Shown here piece by piece: positions 18,034 to 26,625 of a stretch of DNA of 64,000 nt. A program made the position numbers and the translations under genes. The notes beneath the pieces are model-generated. The model did not search any database and was not told where the DNA came from. It was given only the letters and a program-made list of their open reading frames with translations. This DNA is from Blastopirellula marina (GTDB lineage Bacteria; Planctomycetota; Planctomycetia; Pirellulales; Pirellulaceae), in the NCBI RefSeq assembly GCF_002967765.1, contig NZ_PUHY01000004.1, forward strand, positions 1 to 64,000, in the 5' to 3' direction. Within the stretch, counting starts at the first letter, position 1; each line of letters begins with the position of its first letter.

Positions 18034-20232
18034 TTAGGTTGTGGAACGAACAATCGCGTAATTGCCGCGGACTTCCACCACGACCACTTTCTCCCCTTGT
18101 TCTATCATATCGCCATCGGACGTAACGCTCACGATTTCGTGCCCGATTTTTGCTTTGCCGCTTGGCCGCAAGGGCGTAAGGGCCTTGCCGGTATTTCCAA
18201 CCAGGTGCGTCAAATCGACGATGGTCTCGCGGCGGCGAATCTCTTCCATCGTTTCTTCATCCGGGGCATCGAGCATCGTCTGATTTAAATACGGCGTCTT
18301 CGGCAAAATATGTTTGGCGAAGATCGCTGCCGCAATCATCCCGAAGAAGACCACCACGACGGTGCCTAGCGAATAGGGAACCTGTTCGAGTTCGTAATCG
18401 GTCTGCGGCCAGACAAACGTTTGCATGGCAAGCACGATTGCTGTGATCACCATCAAACCGCCGCCGAGTCCGAAGATGCCAAAGCCTGGCAAAACGAACA
18501 ACTCCATCAAGATGAAGAAGACGCCGCCGACAAACAGCATTGCTTCCAACCAACCTGCCGTACCGTTTAGAAAACGACTCCAAAAGAAGAGCCCAAAGCA
18601 AATTGCCGCAATGAAGCCAGGCACACCGATCCCGGGCGCTTTGAACTCGCTGATCATCGCCATCACGCCGACAAACAAGCAGAAGAATGCCAGGCTGGGG
18701 CTGGCCAACACTTCCACAAAGCGGTGGGCCCAATTTTGTTTGGGAACTTCCAGTTCTTCCGGCAATCCGTAGTGCTGGGCGACTTCGGCGACACTGGCGG
18801 CCTGGGAATCGGCGATGCCCCAATCTAACGCTTTGCTGCCAGAAAGTTGCAGTGGTTCCTTGGCCGTGGTAATTTCCTGACCTTGCTTCCACTCCTTCGC
18901 ATCGGGAAGTTCGGCCGCTTCCCGTTCACACAGGTACTTGGTCAGCGCGGTACCAGGTCGTTCGTATCGGAAGACTTCCAGGTCGGGGTCGTTCATCGCC
19001 CCCCAGACCGACCAAGAGCGATTTGCTTCCGGCGAGATTCGCACCAGATAGTTCTCTAGATCACGACGTCCTTCGCGCGAGTAAACGTATTCGCCCGTTC
19101 CTCCTAGCTTGGCGTTCGGGGCAATCGCGATCTCATCGCAGGCCATCGCAATCAACGCGGAGTTCGCTAAGGCCTCATCTGTGATCAAGGCGACCGTGTG
19201 GACCGAGTCAGGCAGGCCCAGCAAAAAGTTCACCATATTTTCGCAGGCAATTGGATCGCCACCCACAGAACGGAGATCGATGAGTACGAAGTTCACGCCA
19301 CCCTGGATAGCGTCTTGCATCGATAGGGAAGTTCGCTGGACCATTCGGTTGGAGATGGTCCCGTCCATGATGAAGCGAGCCGCTTTCCAATCGCGATCAA
19401 GACCGAGGTCTTGTGTGATTTGGTTCTCTGGAATCTCCAATTGCGTTGCCAACTGGCGGTAGTTTTCGCTAACGTGGCTAATCAACTGCAAATCTTGTCG
19501 CAGTTCGGTGGCAGTCAAGAGAGCCATCTTCCCACGCTCGACTAGCTTTTCAGAGGTAGCGACCTCCCCTTCCGCTTTCAGTTTCTCGTACTGCGTGCCA
19601 TCGACGAAGCGGCGATTATTCACGCGGTAGATTTCCAGATTGGGATCGAGCATCCCTAAAGCGAGTTCCGGCGGAAGTGTGTTTCGGTAGCCGGCGATCT
19701 CCTCGTAAGCGTGACGCATGGTCATCGAGATCGAAGATTCATCGATGCCGGCGTTGCCAAGTTCGGCATCGGGATGCATCACGATTTGCTCGCAGGCCAA
19801 CGGAATCAATACCGCGTGTCCTTCGATCTTCCCTTTCAAATAGGCCACGGTCTTGAGGCGGGCCGCTTCTTTCGAGGTCAGGAAACGAGCTAGGGACAAG
19901 CTTCGTTCGAATTCGCTTCCGTTAGTCTGCTCGGCCTTGGTGGCATCCATTTCCAGGATGACAACTGGGCGTGGATCTCCGTCGGCGAGCCGTGAGAGAA
20001 GCCGCTGTAGCGACTGCTTCACATTCGTATCGATCGAACCCTTGATCGGCAGTGGGATTCGGAGGCGGGCTCCGGTTAGCTTAGCGGCCGGCGGTTCCCC
20101 CTGCTGTTTCGCTGGCGGTCCTTCCTCCTGCGCGCGGGAGACCAACGGAGCCAATGTGACCAGAACCAGGAACAGGCAAAACTTTGCCAGCCAGATCCAG
20201 GTGTCGCGAATTCTCAACATGCGGAAACTCAT
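18034..20232 (-). CDS. Long-form NfeD with ClpP-class serine protease domain
   Basis: About 732 aa from the ATG at 20232 (MSFRMLRIR); another ATG lies at 20220. The frame extends to 20328, but the extra residues lack character. A signal peptide (LAKFCLFLVLVTLAPLVSRA) leads to two ClpP-like domains. The second has VNFVLIDLRSVGGDPIACENMV and ALITDEALANSALIAMACDEIAIAPNAKLGG, the S49/ClpP-type region. Then come four or so TM helices (FFCLFVGVMAMISEFKAPGIGVPGFIAA, AMLFVGGVFFILMELFVLPGFGIFGL) and an NfeD OB fold at the C-terminus. This is the long NfeD class (NfeD1b-like) linked to FloA. It heads the operon. Confidence 0.9.
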   Translation of the reverse strand: MSFRMLRIRDTWIWLAKFCLFLVLVTLAPLVSRAQEEGPPAKQQGEPPAAKLTGARLRIPLPIKGSIDTNVKQSLQRLLSRLADGDPRPVVILEMDATKAEQTNGSEFERSLSLARFLTSKEAARLKTVAYLKGKIEGHAVLIPLACEQIVMHPDAELGNAGIDESSISMTMRHAYEEIAGYRNTLPPELALGMLDPNLEIYRVNNRRFVDGTQYEKLKAEGEVATSEKLVERGKMALLTATELRQDLQLISHVSENYRQLATQLEIPENQITQDLGLDRDWKAARFIMDGTISNRMVQRTSLSMQDAIQGGVNFVLIDLRSVGGDPIACENMVNFLLGLPDSVHTVALITDEALANSALIAMACDEIAIAPNAKLGGTGEYVYSREGRRDLENYLVRISPEANRSWSVWGAMNDPDLEVFRYERPGTALTKYLCEREAAELPDAKEWKQGQEITTAKEPLQLSGSKALDWGIADSQAASVAEVAQHYGLPEELEVPKQNWAHRFVEVLASPSLAFFCLFVGVMAMISEFKAPGIGVPGFIAAICFGLFFWSRFLNGTAGWLEAMLFVGGVFFILMELFVLPGFGIFGLGGGLMVITAIVLAMQTFVWPQTDYELEQVPYSLGTVVVVFFGMIAAAIFAKHILPKTPYLNQTMLDAPDEETMEEIRRRETIVDLTHLVGNTGKALTPLRPSGKAKIGHEIVSVTSDGDMIEQGEKVVVVEVRGNYAIVRSTT

Positions 20233-20310
20233 CCACCGGGGAAACGAACGCCTGTCCTCGAGCCGATATTCTCGAGTAACTGAATTATAGCGCCCGGGGC
20301 AAAGGGGCAA

Positions 20311-20356
20311 AAGAAAATCCACCTTCACGATCCGTGAAAGAATCGCGAAGGTGGAT
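20311..20356 (-). terminator. Rho-independent terminator of the LolA-like gene
   Basis: A stem of ATCCACCTTC (20317-20326) and GAAGGTGGAT (20347-20356), extended by an inner CGAT/ATCG pair, is followed on the minus strand by a T-rich TTTTCTTTT. It lies 37 bases after the stop of the gene at 20393-21439 and before the long NfeD gene, so it separates the two transcripts. Confidence 0.8.
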
Positions 20357-20392
20357 GTTGTGCGAATCGAGGCGGTTTAGGTGGAATGAGTC

Positions 20393-21439
20393 CTAACGCG
20401 GCATTTGTTGCTGCGGACGACCCGCGTTGGCCGGGACATTCCCACCCATGGCGTTGCCTGGGCCTTGTTGGACGACACGTTGCCAGCCGGCAGGAAGCTG
20501 CGGTTGGTAGAACGAACGTTTGAACATCTGCTGCAGGTTCGCCGTCAGGCCACCTTCTTCGTACGTCTTGCGGTCGTTGAACTTGTAAACTGTACGCGAG
20601 AAGTTGGGTTTTTCTCCCTGCTTCGGCTCAGGATTGAAGTTCCGGTCGTACACTTCGATGGCGAACGGCAGAAACTCCTTCTGGTCGATCAAGATCGAAA
20701 TGAAGCGGTACTCGGCGGCATCGGTCGGACGCTTCGGCCAAGCTTCCAGCCAGTACTCGTCTTGTGCGTTGCCCTGGTTGGGAGCGACTCGCAGATAGAA
20801 TCGCGATTTGATTTCTTCTTTGTTGGCACCAAACAAAAACGGCAGCGGACCATTGGTAATCGCTTGGCCCTTTTGCTCTGGTGGCAAAGGCCAAACTTTC
20901 AACTGCTTCGCAGGCACATCGAACTCGAAGATCGATTCGCCATCGCAAACCCAGTGATCGTTGACTTCTGCTGGACGTGGTTCGTATCCAGCCGGTTTAT
21001 CATCCTTCGGCGGAACGTAATGCTTGATGACGTTGACCTGGAACAAACCTTTATCAGGCTGCTCGTACTTGATCATCCCTTCGCTGTAGGTCTTGTAGAC
21101 CTGCGGGCTCGGCGGACCGAACACAGAGTCGTACTCCCAACGCTGGAAGTTGGCTTCGTAGTGGTGAACTTTCTTGCTGCGGAATTCCCAGTACGCCAGG
21201 ATCTTGTCGATGTATTGGGCCTCGGCCGCCGTGATTTGGAACGGGGGCGGCATGATCCCAGCCGGCTGTTGCTGTTGCGGCAAGCCCTGACGCGCAAACT
21301 GCTGTTGGGGCTGCTGCTGCGGATTTTCTTGAGCTAAGCCCAGTGGTTGCCCATTGTTGTTGGGTGCCTGAGCCAAGGTAACGCTGGTGATCAGGCCCGT
21401 CAGGACCGTGCACGCCGCGAGGAAGATTCCATTCTTCAT
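20393..21439 (-). CDS. Secreted LolA-like protein, planctomycete TIGR03009 type
   Basis: A 348-aa protein with a signal peptide (IFLAACTVLTGLITSVTLAQA). A Gln/Pro-rich stretch follows (QENPQQQPQQQFARQGLPQQ, about residues 36-60). The core has alternating strands such as KKVHHYEANFQRWEYDSVFG, GMIKYEQPDKGLFQVNV and HWVCDGESIFEFDVPAKQLKV. This is the LolA/LolB-like pattern of an antiparallel sheet where a substrate value is 'extracted' from the structure, and it resembles the planctomycete TIGR03009 family. A Gln/Pro-rich tail closes it. Role in lipoprotein or lipid handling at the outer membrane is inferred only from this resemblance. Confidence 0.7.
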   Translation of the reverse strand: MKNGIFLAACTVLTGLITSVTLAQAPNNNGQPLGLAQENPQQQPQQQFARQGLPQQQQPAGIMPPPFQITAAEAQYIDKILAYWEFRSKKVHHYEANFQRWEYDSVFGPPSPQVYKTYSEGMIKYEQPDKGLFQVNVIKHYVPPKDDKPAGYEPRPAEVNDHWVCDGESIFEFDVPAKQLKVWPLPPEQKGQAITNGPLPFLFGANKEEIKSRFYLRVAPNQGNAQDEYWLEAWPKRPTDAAEYRFISILIDQKEFLPFAIEVYDRNFNPEPKQGEKPNFSRTVYKFNDRKTYEEGGLTANLQQMFKRSFYQPQLPAGWQRVVQQGPGNAMGGNVPANAGRPQQQMPR

Positions 21440-21535
21440 CGAGGTTTTCCGCTTTGTGAGGGGGAACCAAACCGACTGGAGTGACCCAGCCTGGGGGAAA
21501 CGAGCGTGGATCGTATCACATGACCAGCGAGCGAC

Positions 21536-22153
21536 CTAGATCGAATCTTGTCCTGGTGCTAGCAGGTGATAAAGATCGTTCAGGTGAACCGCGACATGTG
21601 TCGCGAGATCGGCCCCAGGGACTTGCTCGGGAGGCTTCCCTTCGGTGTACAGCACACTCGGACAACCGGCGTTAACGGCCGACTGAATGTCGAGTTCGAA
21701 GTCGCCGACCATCACGACTTCATCAACCGCGAACCGCCACCGCCGGCAGATTTCGAGGATTGCCCACGGATCTGGTTTGTGCGGTCCATCCTCCCGGCAG
21801 ATGACAATATCGAAGAAGTGATCAATCTTTAGCCGACTCAATGTATGGGCGGTGGTCTCGGTGCTGTTTCGCGTCACAATAGCCATCGGACGTCCTTCGT
21901 CGGAAAGCGCAGCCAGTAAGCGGTCGGCGCCGTCGATGATGGTGGCTCGGTCGGCTCCGGCCATCTCGTGGCGATGCAGAATGGTTTCCATCTCCGCGCG
22001 TTCGCCAGGGGACAGTTCGTTCAACTGCTCTAGGATAGGGACGCCAGAGCGTAGGCCCATCTCTTTCCGCATGGCAGCGAAGTCGAGCCCAGAGTCGACA
22101 ATCGTGCCGTCCATGTCGAAGATGATTCCACGCAAATGAGACAATGCCGTCAT
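21536..22153 (-). CDS. HAD superfamily hydrolase (phosphatase)
   Basis: A 205-aa haloacid dehalogenase-type phosphatase. The start chosen is the ATG of MTALSHLRG at 22153. The frame extends further, but across the start of the divergent dehydrogenase gene. Seen motifs: GIIFDMDGTIVDSGLDF (motif I, nucleophile DMD), AIVTRNSTET (motif II), KPDPWAILEIC (motif III Lys), and EVVMVGDFELDIQSAVNAG (motif IV). The small cap domain with GVPILEQLNELSPGERAEME suggests a phosphoglycolate phosphatase-like subfamily. Substrate is unknown. Confidence 0.88.
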   Translation of the reverse strand: MTALSHLRGIIFDMDGTIVDSGLDFAAMRKEMGLRSGVPILEQLNELSPGERAEMETILHRHEMAGADRATIIDGADRLLAALSDEGRPMAIVTRNSTETTAHTLSRLKIDHFFDIVICREDGPHKPDPWAILEICRRWRFAVDEVVMVGDFELDIQSAVNAGCPSVLYTEGKPPEQVPGADLATHVAVHLNDLYHLLAPGQDSI

Positions 22154-22183
22154 AGAGATTTGCTGCTCGAGGAAATTTAAATC

Positions 22184-23179
22184 ATGAAAGTTGCCGTCTT
22201 CGGAACGAAATCGTATGACCGCCAGTTCCTGGAAACTGCCTCGCAAGGAACTGAGCTACGGTGGCACTTCTTCGAGCCCCGCTTGACCGAAACGACGGCT
22301 CCACTGGCGCACCCGTTCGAGGCGATCTGCTGCTTTGTGAACGATACGATCAACGACGAAGTGCTGCGAATCGTGGCCGCAGGAAAAACACGTATGATCG
22401 CGATGCGTTGTGCGGGCTACAACAATGTCGACTTGAACATCGCCAAGGAGCTCGGCATTCGTGTGGCCCGGGTGCCTGCATACAGCCCTTACGCGGTCGC
22501 AGAACATGCGGTCGGTTTAATCCTGACGCTCAACCGCAAATACCACAAGGCGTACAACCGAGTGCGGGAAGGCAATTTTTCGATCGAAGGGCTGCTCGGC
22601 TTCGATTTGCATGGCAGAACCGTGGGGGTGATCGGCACCGGTAAGATTGGCCAGCTGTTCGCCAAGATCATGCACGGCTTCGGCTGCGAGCTTCTCGCCT
22701 ACGACCTGCATCCGGCGGAAGAGTGCACTAAGCTGGGAGCCAAGTACGTTTCGCTGGATGAGTTACTGGGCAATTCCGATATTATTTCGCTCCATTGTCC
22801 TCTGTTGCCGGCAACGAAGCATCTGATCGACGCCGAGGCGATCGGAAAGCTGAAGCCAGGAGCTATGATCATTAACACCAGTCGCGGCGCTTTGATCGAT
22901 ACCAAGGCCGCAATCGGCGGGCTCAAATCCGGCCAGATCGGCTACCTCGGGATTGATGTCTACGAAGAAGAAGCCGACCTCTTTTTCGAAAACAAATCGG
23001 AAACCGTCATCCAGGACGATGTCTTCGCGCGCTTGATGACCTTTCCCAACGTGCTGGTTACCGGGCATCAAGCTTTCTTCACTGAGAACGCGCTACAAGC
23101 AATTGCCGAAGTTACCGTCGAAAACCTGGAAGAGTTCTTCGCTGGAAAAGCTCTCACACGGGAAGTGAAGGTCGACTAG
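22184..23179 (+). CDS. ldhA: D-lactate dehydrogenase (2-hydroxyacid dehydrogenase)
   Basis: A 331-aa D-specific 2-hydroxyacid dehydrogenase, fermentative LdhA type (pyruvate to D-lactate with NADH). It opens [19 protein letters not shown], characteristic of LdhA. Seen: NAD-binding [27 protein letters not shown], catalytic arginine in [13 protein letters not shown], the glutamate region [17 protein letters not shown] with the LdhA-like FFE insertion, and the acid-base histidine in [13 protein letters not shown]. It is divergent from the HAD gene (30-base gap between starts). Confidence 0.92.
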   Translation: MKVAVFGTKSYDRQFLETASQGTELRWHFFEPRLTETTAPLAHPFEAICCFVNDTINDEVLRIVAAGKTRMIAMRCAGYNNVDLNIAKELGIRVARVPAYSPYAVAEHAVGLILTLNRKYHKAYNRVREGNFSIEGLLGFDLHGRTVGVIGTGKIGQLFAKIMHGFGCELLAYDLHPAEECTKLGAKYVSLDELLGNSDIISLHCPLLPATKHLIDAEAIGKLKPGAMIINTSRGALIDTKAAIGGLKSGQIGYLGIDVYEEEADLFFENKSETVIQDDVFARLMTFPNVLVTGHQAFFTENALQAIAEVTVENLEEFFAGKALTREVKVD

Positions 23180-23219
23180 CGTGATAGGTACAAAATCGCT
23201 GACGCTCGAAGAAAAAGTT

Positions 23220-23274
23220 GCCTTGGCAGTGGTGAATAGCTAGGTTGGTCGCAGAACATCAATCCTGCCAAGGC
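23220..23274. repeat. 10-bp inverted repeat in the ldhA-SGNH gap
   Basis: GCCTTGGCAG (23220-23229) and CTGCCAAGGC (23265-23274) are exact inverted copies, separated by 35 bases and ending 11 bases before the next start codon. The loop is too long for a typical terminator. It could be a two-site operator or a leader structure covering the ribosome binding region of the SGNH gene. No function is established. Confidence 0.4.
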
Positions 23275-23285
23275 CATGTCTCACG

Positions 23286-24251
23286 ATGAAAACCCACCTC
23301 CTCATTGTCAGTTTCGCGACACTAACTCTGCTAACTCCACTATCTGCGGCTGAGCCCGAACCTATGCCGAGCCAAGCAGCAGCGACCGATCAGCATCCGC
23401 TTGCCGGCAAACGAGTGGTGTTCTTAGGAGACAGCATCACGCAGGCTGGTGGCTACGTGACGTTCGTTGACTACTTCCTAGAAAAGCTTTATCCGGAGCA
23501 AGACTTTGAAATCTATGGCCTTGGTTTGGCCAGTGAGACGCTTTCGGGGCTTAGCGAAGAAGGGCACGCAGGGGGAGCTTTCCCTCGACCTTGCTTATTC
23601 GAACGCCTAGGCCGCTTGTTAGAGCGGGCCAAGCCAGATGTTGTTTTCGCCTGCTACGGCATTAACGACGGAATCTATCAACCCCTTGATGACGAACGTT
23701 TCGCTGCGTTCCAGCAGGGAGTGAAGAAGTTAATTGCTGATTGCAAGGAGGCTGGCGTCGAGCAGATCTATCTGGTGACACCACCGATTTACGATACGAC
23801 CACGAAGCCAGGCGAGTTCAATTACGACGCGGTGATGACCGAGTACGCAAAGTGGGAGATGACCTTAGACTTGGAAGGTGTCGCTGTGATCGATCTACAT
23901 TCGGCGATGCGAAAGGCACGCGATGCTCGTTCGGTTCCGTTTTCGAAGGATCATGTCCATCCGGGATCAGAAGGCCATCTGTTGATGGCGGAATCGATTG
24001 TCGCGGCGATTACTCCTGGGTTAACCCTCGAAGCGATCACCACCGATCCGCACTTCACTTTAGAAGCGATTCACGCCGATTCCTTGTACAAACAAATTGA
24101 TCAGCTGCGTAAGCACCGCTCGTCTCGTTGGATGCAGCACGTTGGCTACACCCGCGAGAAGACCGTGACTCCGCAGCCGCTGGGTGATACCCAAGAAGTG
24201 GCCACGAAAATGCAAGATGCGATCAATCAAATTCGCCGCGGCCAGCAATAA
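23286..24251 (+). CDS. Secreted SGNH/GDSL hydrolase
   Basis: A 321-aa protein with a signal peptide (LLIVSFATLTLLTPLSAA). SGNH blocks are visible: VVFLGDSITQAGGY (block I, catalytic Ser in GDS), the conserved Gly of block II in GLGLASETLSG, FACYGINDGIYQP (block III, Asn), and DHVHPGSEGHLLMAE (block V, Asp/His). This is an esterase, possibly a carbohydrate deacetylase, as many planctomycete members are annotated. An extra C-terminal helix region (about residues 265-321) is polar. It follows ldhA by about 100 bases but has no clear functional link to it. Confidence 0.87.
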   Translation: MKTHLLIVSFATLTLLTPLSAAEPEPMPSQAAATDQHPLAGKRVVFLGDSITQAGGYVTFVDYFLEKLYPEQDFEIYGLGLASETLSGLSEEGHAGGAFPRPCLFERLGRLLERAKPDVVFACYGINDGIYQPLDDERFAAFQQGVKKLIADCKEAGVEQIYLVTPPIYDTTTKPGEFNYDAVMTEYAKWEMTLDLEGVAVIDLHSAMRKARDARSVPFSKDHVHPGSEGHLLMAESIVAAITPGLTLEAITTDPHFTLEAIHADSLYKQIDQLRKHRSSRWMQHVGYTREKTVTPQPLGDTQEVATKMQDAINQIRRGQQ

Positions 24252-24264
24252 CTCGAGCGCCCAT

Positions 24265-24735
24265 TCAAGGTGTGACGCTGGCCAACTTGAGAATCGCGTC
24301 AAACTCCTTCTTAGTGACCGGCTGAACGGACAATCGCGAGCCTTTTCGCATTAGTTCCATACCGGAGAGGGCTTTGACATCGGTCAGCTCGTTCCGGCCG
24401 AGGGCTTCCGGAAATTTCTTTTTCAGCTTGATGTCGACCATGAACCAACGTGGGTTGTCTTCAGTGCTCTTCGGATCGTAGTGGTGATCGTTCTCGTCCC
24501 ACGAAGTGAAGTCGGGATACGATTCCTTGACCACTTCGGCAACACCGACAATCGATGGTGGATTCGCGTTGGAGTGGTAGAACAAAACCAGATCCCCCTT
24601 CTTCATGTCGTCGCGCATGAAGTTACGGGCCTGGTAGTTACGTACGCCTGACCAGAAGGTGGTTTTGTTCTTTTCTTTGGCCAAATCGTCGATCGAATAC
24701 GATTCTGGCTCCGTTTTCATCAGCCAATACTTCAT
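24265..24735 (-). CDS. EVE domain-containing protein
   Basis: A 156-aa PUA-like EVE domain protein. The start at 24735 gives MKYWLMKTEPESYSIDDL, the usual EVE opening. An ATG four codons upstream (24747) also fits. Seen blocks: TTFWSGVRNYQARNFMRDDMKKGDLVLFYHS, PSIVGVAEVVKESYPDFT, and PRWFMVDIKLKKKFPEALG. Families with this fold bind modified bases in RNA or DNA (YTH/ASCH-like; thymocyte nuclear protein 1 relatives). The biological substrate is unknown. It is convergent with the SGNH gene. Confidence 0.88.
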   Translation of the reverse strand: MKYWLMKTEPESYSIDDLAKEKNKTTFWSGVRNYQARNFMRDDMKKGDLVLFYHSNANPPSIVGVAEVVKESYPDFTSWDENDHHYDPKSTEDNPRWFMVDIKLKKKFPEALGRNELTDVKALSGMELMRKGSRLSVQPVTKKEFDAILKLASVTP

Positions 24736-24922
24736 GGTGCTTGCCATCTAACGGTCGGTGCTATCGCGGTTTTCGCGTAAGATTTTATTGTTTTGTCCGA
24801 AGAAGATAGAATAAACGACACGGCCGCAGATTGTCATGGGGCCGTAAGCTGAACTTGACTTGTCGGAGAGAATGGTCGAAAACCGTCGCTTACCCCACCT
24901 CTCGTATTTTGAGCCCTAGGAA

Positions 24923-25843
24923 GTGAAAAGCATCACGCGACAAAGCGACGAACTGCTCGCGGTCCCCATGTTTGTGGCGACGCTGGCCATCTTAACGTTC
25001 TTCGCAGCGACGGTTCAGATTTATCTTACCGAGTATCACCATCCACACTCGGAAACCCTGCTGCAGGTATTCATGTGGCTTACACTGGGGATGTACCCGG
25101 TATTTTGGCTGGAAGCGGCGTGGTTCTTTTGGATCGATAGCCCCCGCAAATGGACGGCCCTATCGGCTTGTATCTTGCCGCCACTCAGGTTGGCACGTCG
25201 TGACATGCAATCGGGCACGCGGCTTTGGCTTCCGGTGCTCGGATGGCGGCATATCGATGACGATCTGCACGAAGAAGTCGAACGTGATCTGAGCGTGCCG
25301 ATGATCATTGTGGCCGTAATGATCTTACCACTGCTCGCGATTGATTTTGTGTGGACGGAACAGAAAGCGAATTACCCAGCCCTGCAGATCTTCGTCGAGA
25401 CCGGCTTCAGCGTTACGTGGCTTGCCTTCACGATGGAATTCATCGTGATGTTCTCGATCGTTAATAAAAAGATCGACTACATCAAGCAGCACTGGGTCGA
25501 TCTGCTGATTATCTGCTTGCCGCTGGTTGCGTTCCTGCGGGTTTTCAAGATGACGCAGATTCTTCGCTTGCAGCAAGTTACCAAGGCCAGTCGCGTTTAC
25601 CGGATGCGAGGTTTGGCTTTACGGGTATGGCGCGGCCTGTTGGCGATGGACGTCATTAGTCGGCTGGCGCGACTTTCGCCAGAGACGCGAATCAAAACGC
25701 TACGAGCGTTGATCGAAGAGAAGCAGCGTGAGATCGAGCGTTTGGAAGAAGAAATCACCGAGATCGAAACGACGCTCGCCACGGCCAAGCCGCCGAAATC
25801 GGAAGTTGATTCGACGGCCGTTCGCGAAGGGGAAGCGGCTTAG
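24923..25843 (+). CDS. Voltage-sensor-like four-helix membrane protein, no pore
   Basis: A 306-aa protein from a GTG at 24923; an ATG 15 codons later (24968) is an alternative. Hydrophobic segments: VPMFVATLAILTFFAATVQIY, LLQVFMWLTLGMYPVFWLEAAWFF, MIIVAVMILPLLAIDFVW, VTWLAFTMEFIVMFSIVNKKID, and HWVDLLIICLPLVAFLRVFKMTQILRLQQ. The last continues into a helix with basic residues at regular three- to four-residue spacing (R, K, R, K, R, R), as in the S4 helix of voltage-sensor domains. No ion-channel pore or selectivity filter follows. A charged coiled coil does (EEKQREIERLEEEITEIETTL). Family not firmly recognised. An ion-channel accessory or voltage-sensing role is inference. Confidence 0.7.
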   Translation: MKSITRQSDELLAVPMFVATLAILTFFAATVQIYLTEYHHPHSETLLQVFMWLTLGMYPVFWLEAAWFFWIDSPRKWTALSACILPPLRLARRDMQSGTRLWLPVLGWRHIDDDLHEEVERDLSVPMIIVAVMILPLLAIDFVWTEQKANYPALQIFVETGFSVTWLAFTMEFIVMFSIVNKKIDYIKQHWVDLLIICLPLVAFLRVFKMTQILRLQQVTKASRVYRMRGLALRVWRGLLAMDVISRLARLSPETRIKTLRALIEEKQREIERLEEEITEIETTLATAKPPKSEVDSTAVREGEAA

Positions 25844-26538
25844 TTTCCCTTAAGTGGTGTCTGATCGAGTTCTTCCTCACCACTCAGTTCACGCATGCGA
25901 ATGCTGCGGTACCAGACCGGGTCGCCGTGGTCTTGCAGTTTCAGCTTTGCTCCGCGTGAATCGAGCGTGGCACCACGCTTCTTCAGCTTCTCGATCGCAG
26001 CCGTCAGCTTCGCATCGGGTTTACTGTAATCGATGTCGACCACTTTCTCGCCGTTGAGCCAGTGCTGAATGACGGTCCCTTGGCAAACGATCCGCCCAGT
26101 GTTCCACTGGCCTGGTTCCTTGGTGACATCACGCGATGGGGCGATGCAGTAGTAAAGCGAAGCCGCAGTTGTGTCGGCTACCTTGCCGTTGGGATGCCGT
26201 TCGTTGTCGAGAATCTGGTACTCGTACTGGCCTGGTCGATAGTAAACACCACTGTTGCTGCCCTCGGCGACTTTCCACTCGAAGCGAAGCTCGAAGTCGT
26301 CCGGCACTGGCTTCACGTCGTATACCAAGTCGCCCCCTTTGCCGGTGCGTTCGATCACGCCGTCAGCGACTTTCCAATTACCATTATGCTGCCAGCCTTC
26401 CAGATCACTGCCGTCGAATAGCAGTTCGAAGCCTTGCTTCTGTTCGTCGGCAGAAAGCGAGTTGGGAGATTCCGCCGAAAGAGCCGCAGTCGACAGAAGC
26501 GTCAGCAGCGCGGCGAGAGACAATCGTGAGATCAGCAT
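25840..26538 (-). CDS. Secreted DUF1080 (3-keto-disaccharide hydrolase-like) protein
   Basis: A 232-aa protein with a signal peptide (SLAALLTLLSTAALSAE). The DUF1080 concanavalin-like fold is visible: GFELLFDGSDLEGWQHNGNWKVADGVIERTGKGGDLVYD, FELRFEWKVAEGSNSGVYYRPG, YEYQILDNERHPNGK, GQWNTGRIVCQGTVIQHWLNGEKVVDID, and IRMRELSGEE at the end. DUF1080 domains include 3-keto-glucoside hydrolases. Planctomycete genomes hold many. Its stop overlaps the plus-strand stop of the preceding gene by a few bases, so the two are convergent with no gap. Confidence 0.9.
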   Translation of the reverse strand: MLISRLSLAALLTLLSTAALSAESPNSLSADEQKQGFELLFDGSDLEGWQHNGNWKVADGVIERTGKGGDLVYDVKPVPDDFELRFEWKVAEGSNSGVYYRPGQYEYQILDNERHPNGKVADTTAASLYYCIAPSRDVTKEPGQWNTGRIVCQGTVIQHWLNGEKVVDIDYSKPDAKLTAAIEKLKKRGATLDSRGAKLKLQDHGDPVWYRSIRMRELSGEEELDQTPLKGN

Positions 26539-26625
26539 GGAGGGGCCTTCATTTGCAGAGGACGAGAGAGGTAGGTGAGAACGTGCTCAAGCCTACCTCG
26601 CACATGTCGCGAAGGCCTGAGCCGT

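Noticed and set aside
24923-25843. Voltage-gated potassium channel
   Set aside because: No selectivity filter (TVGYG-like) or pore helix is present after the S4-like helix.
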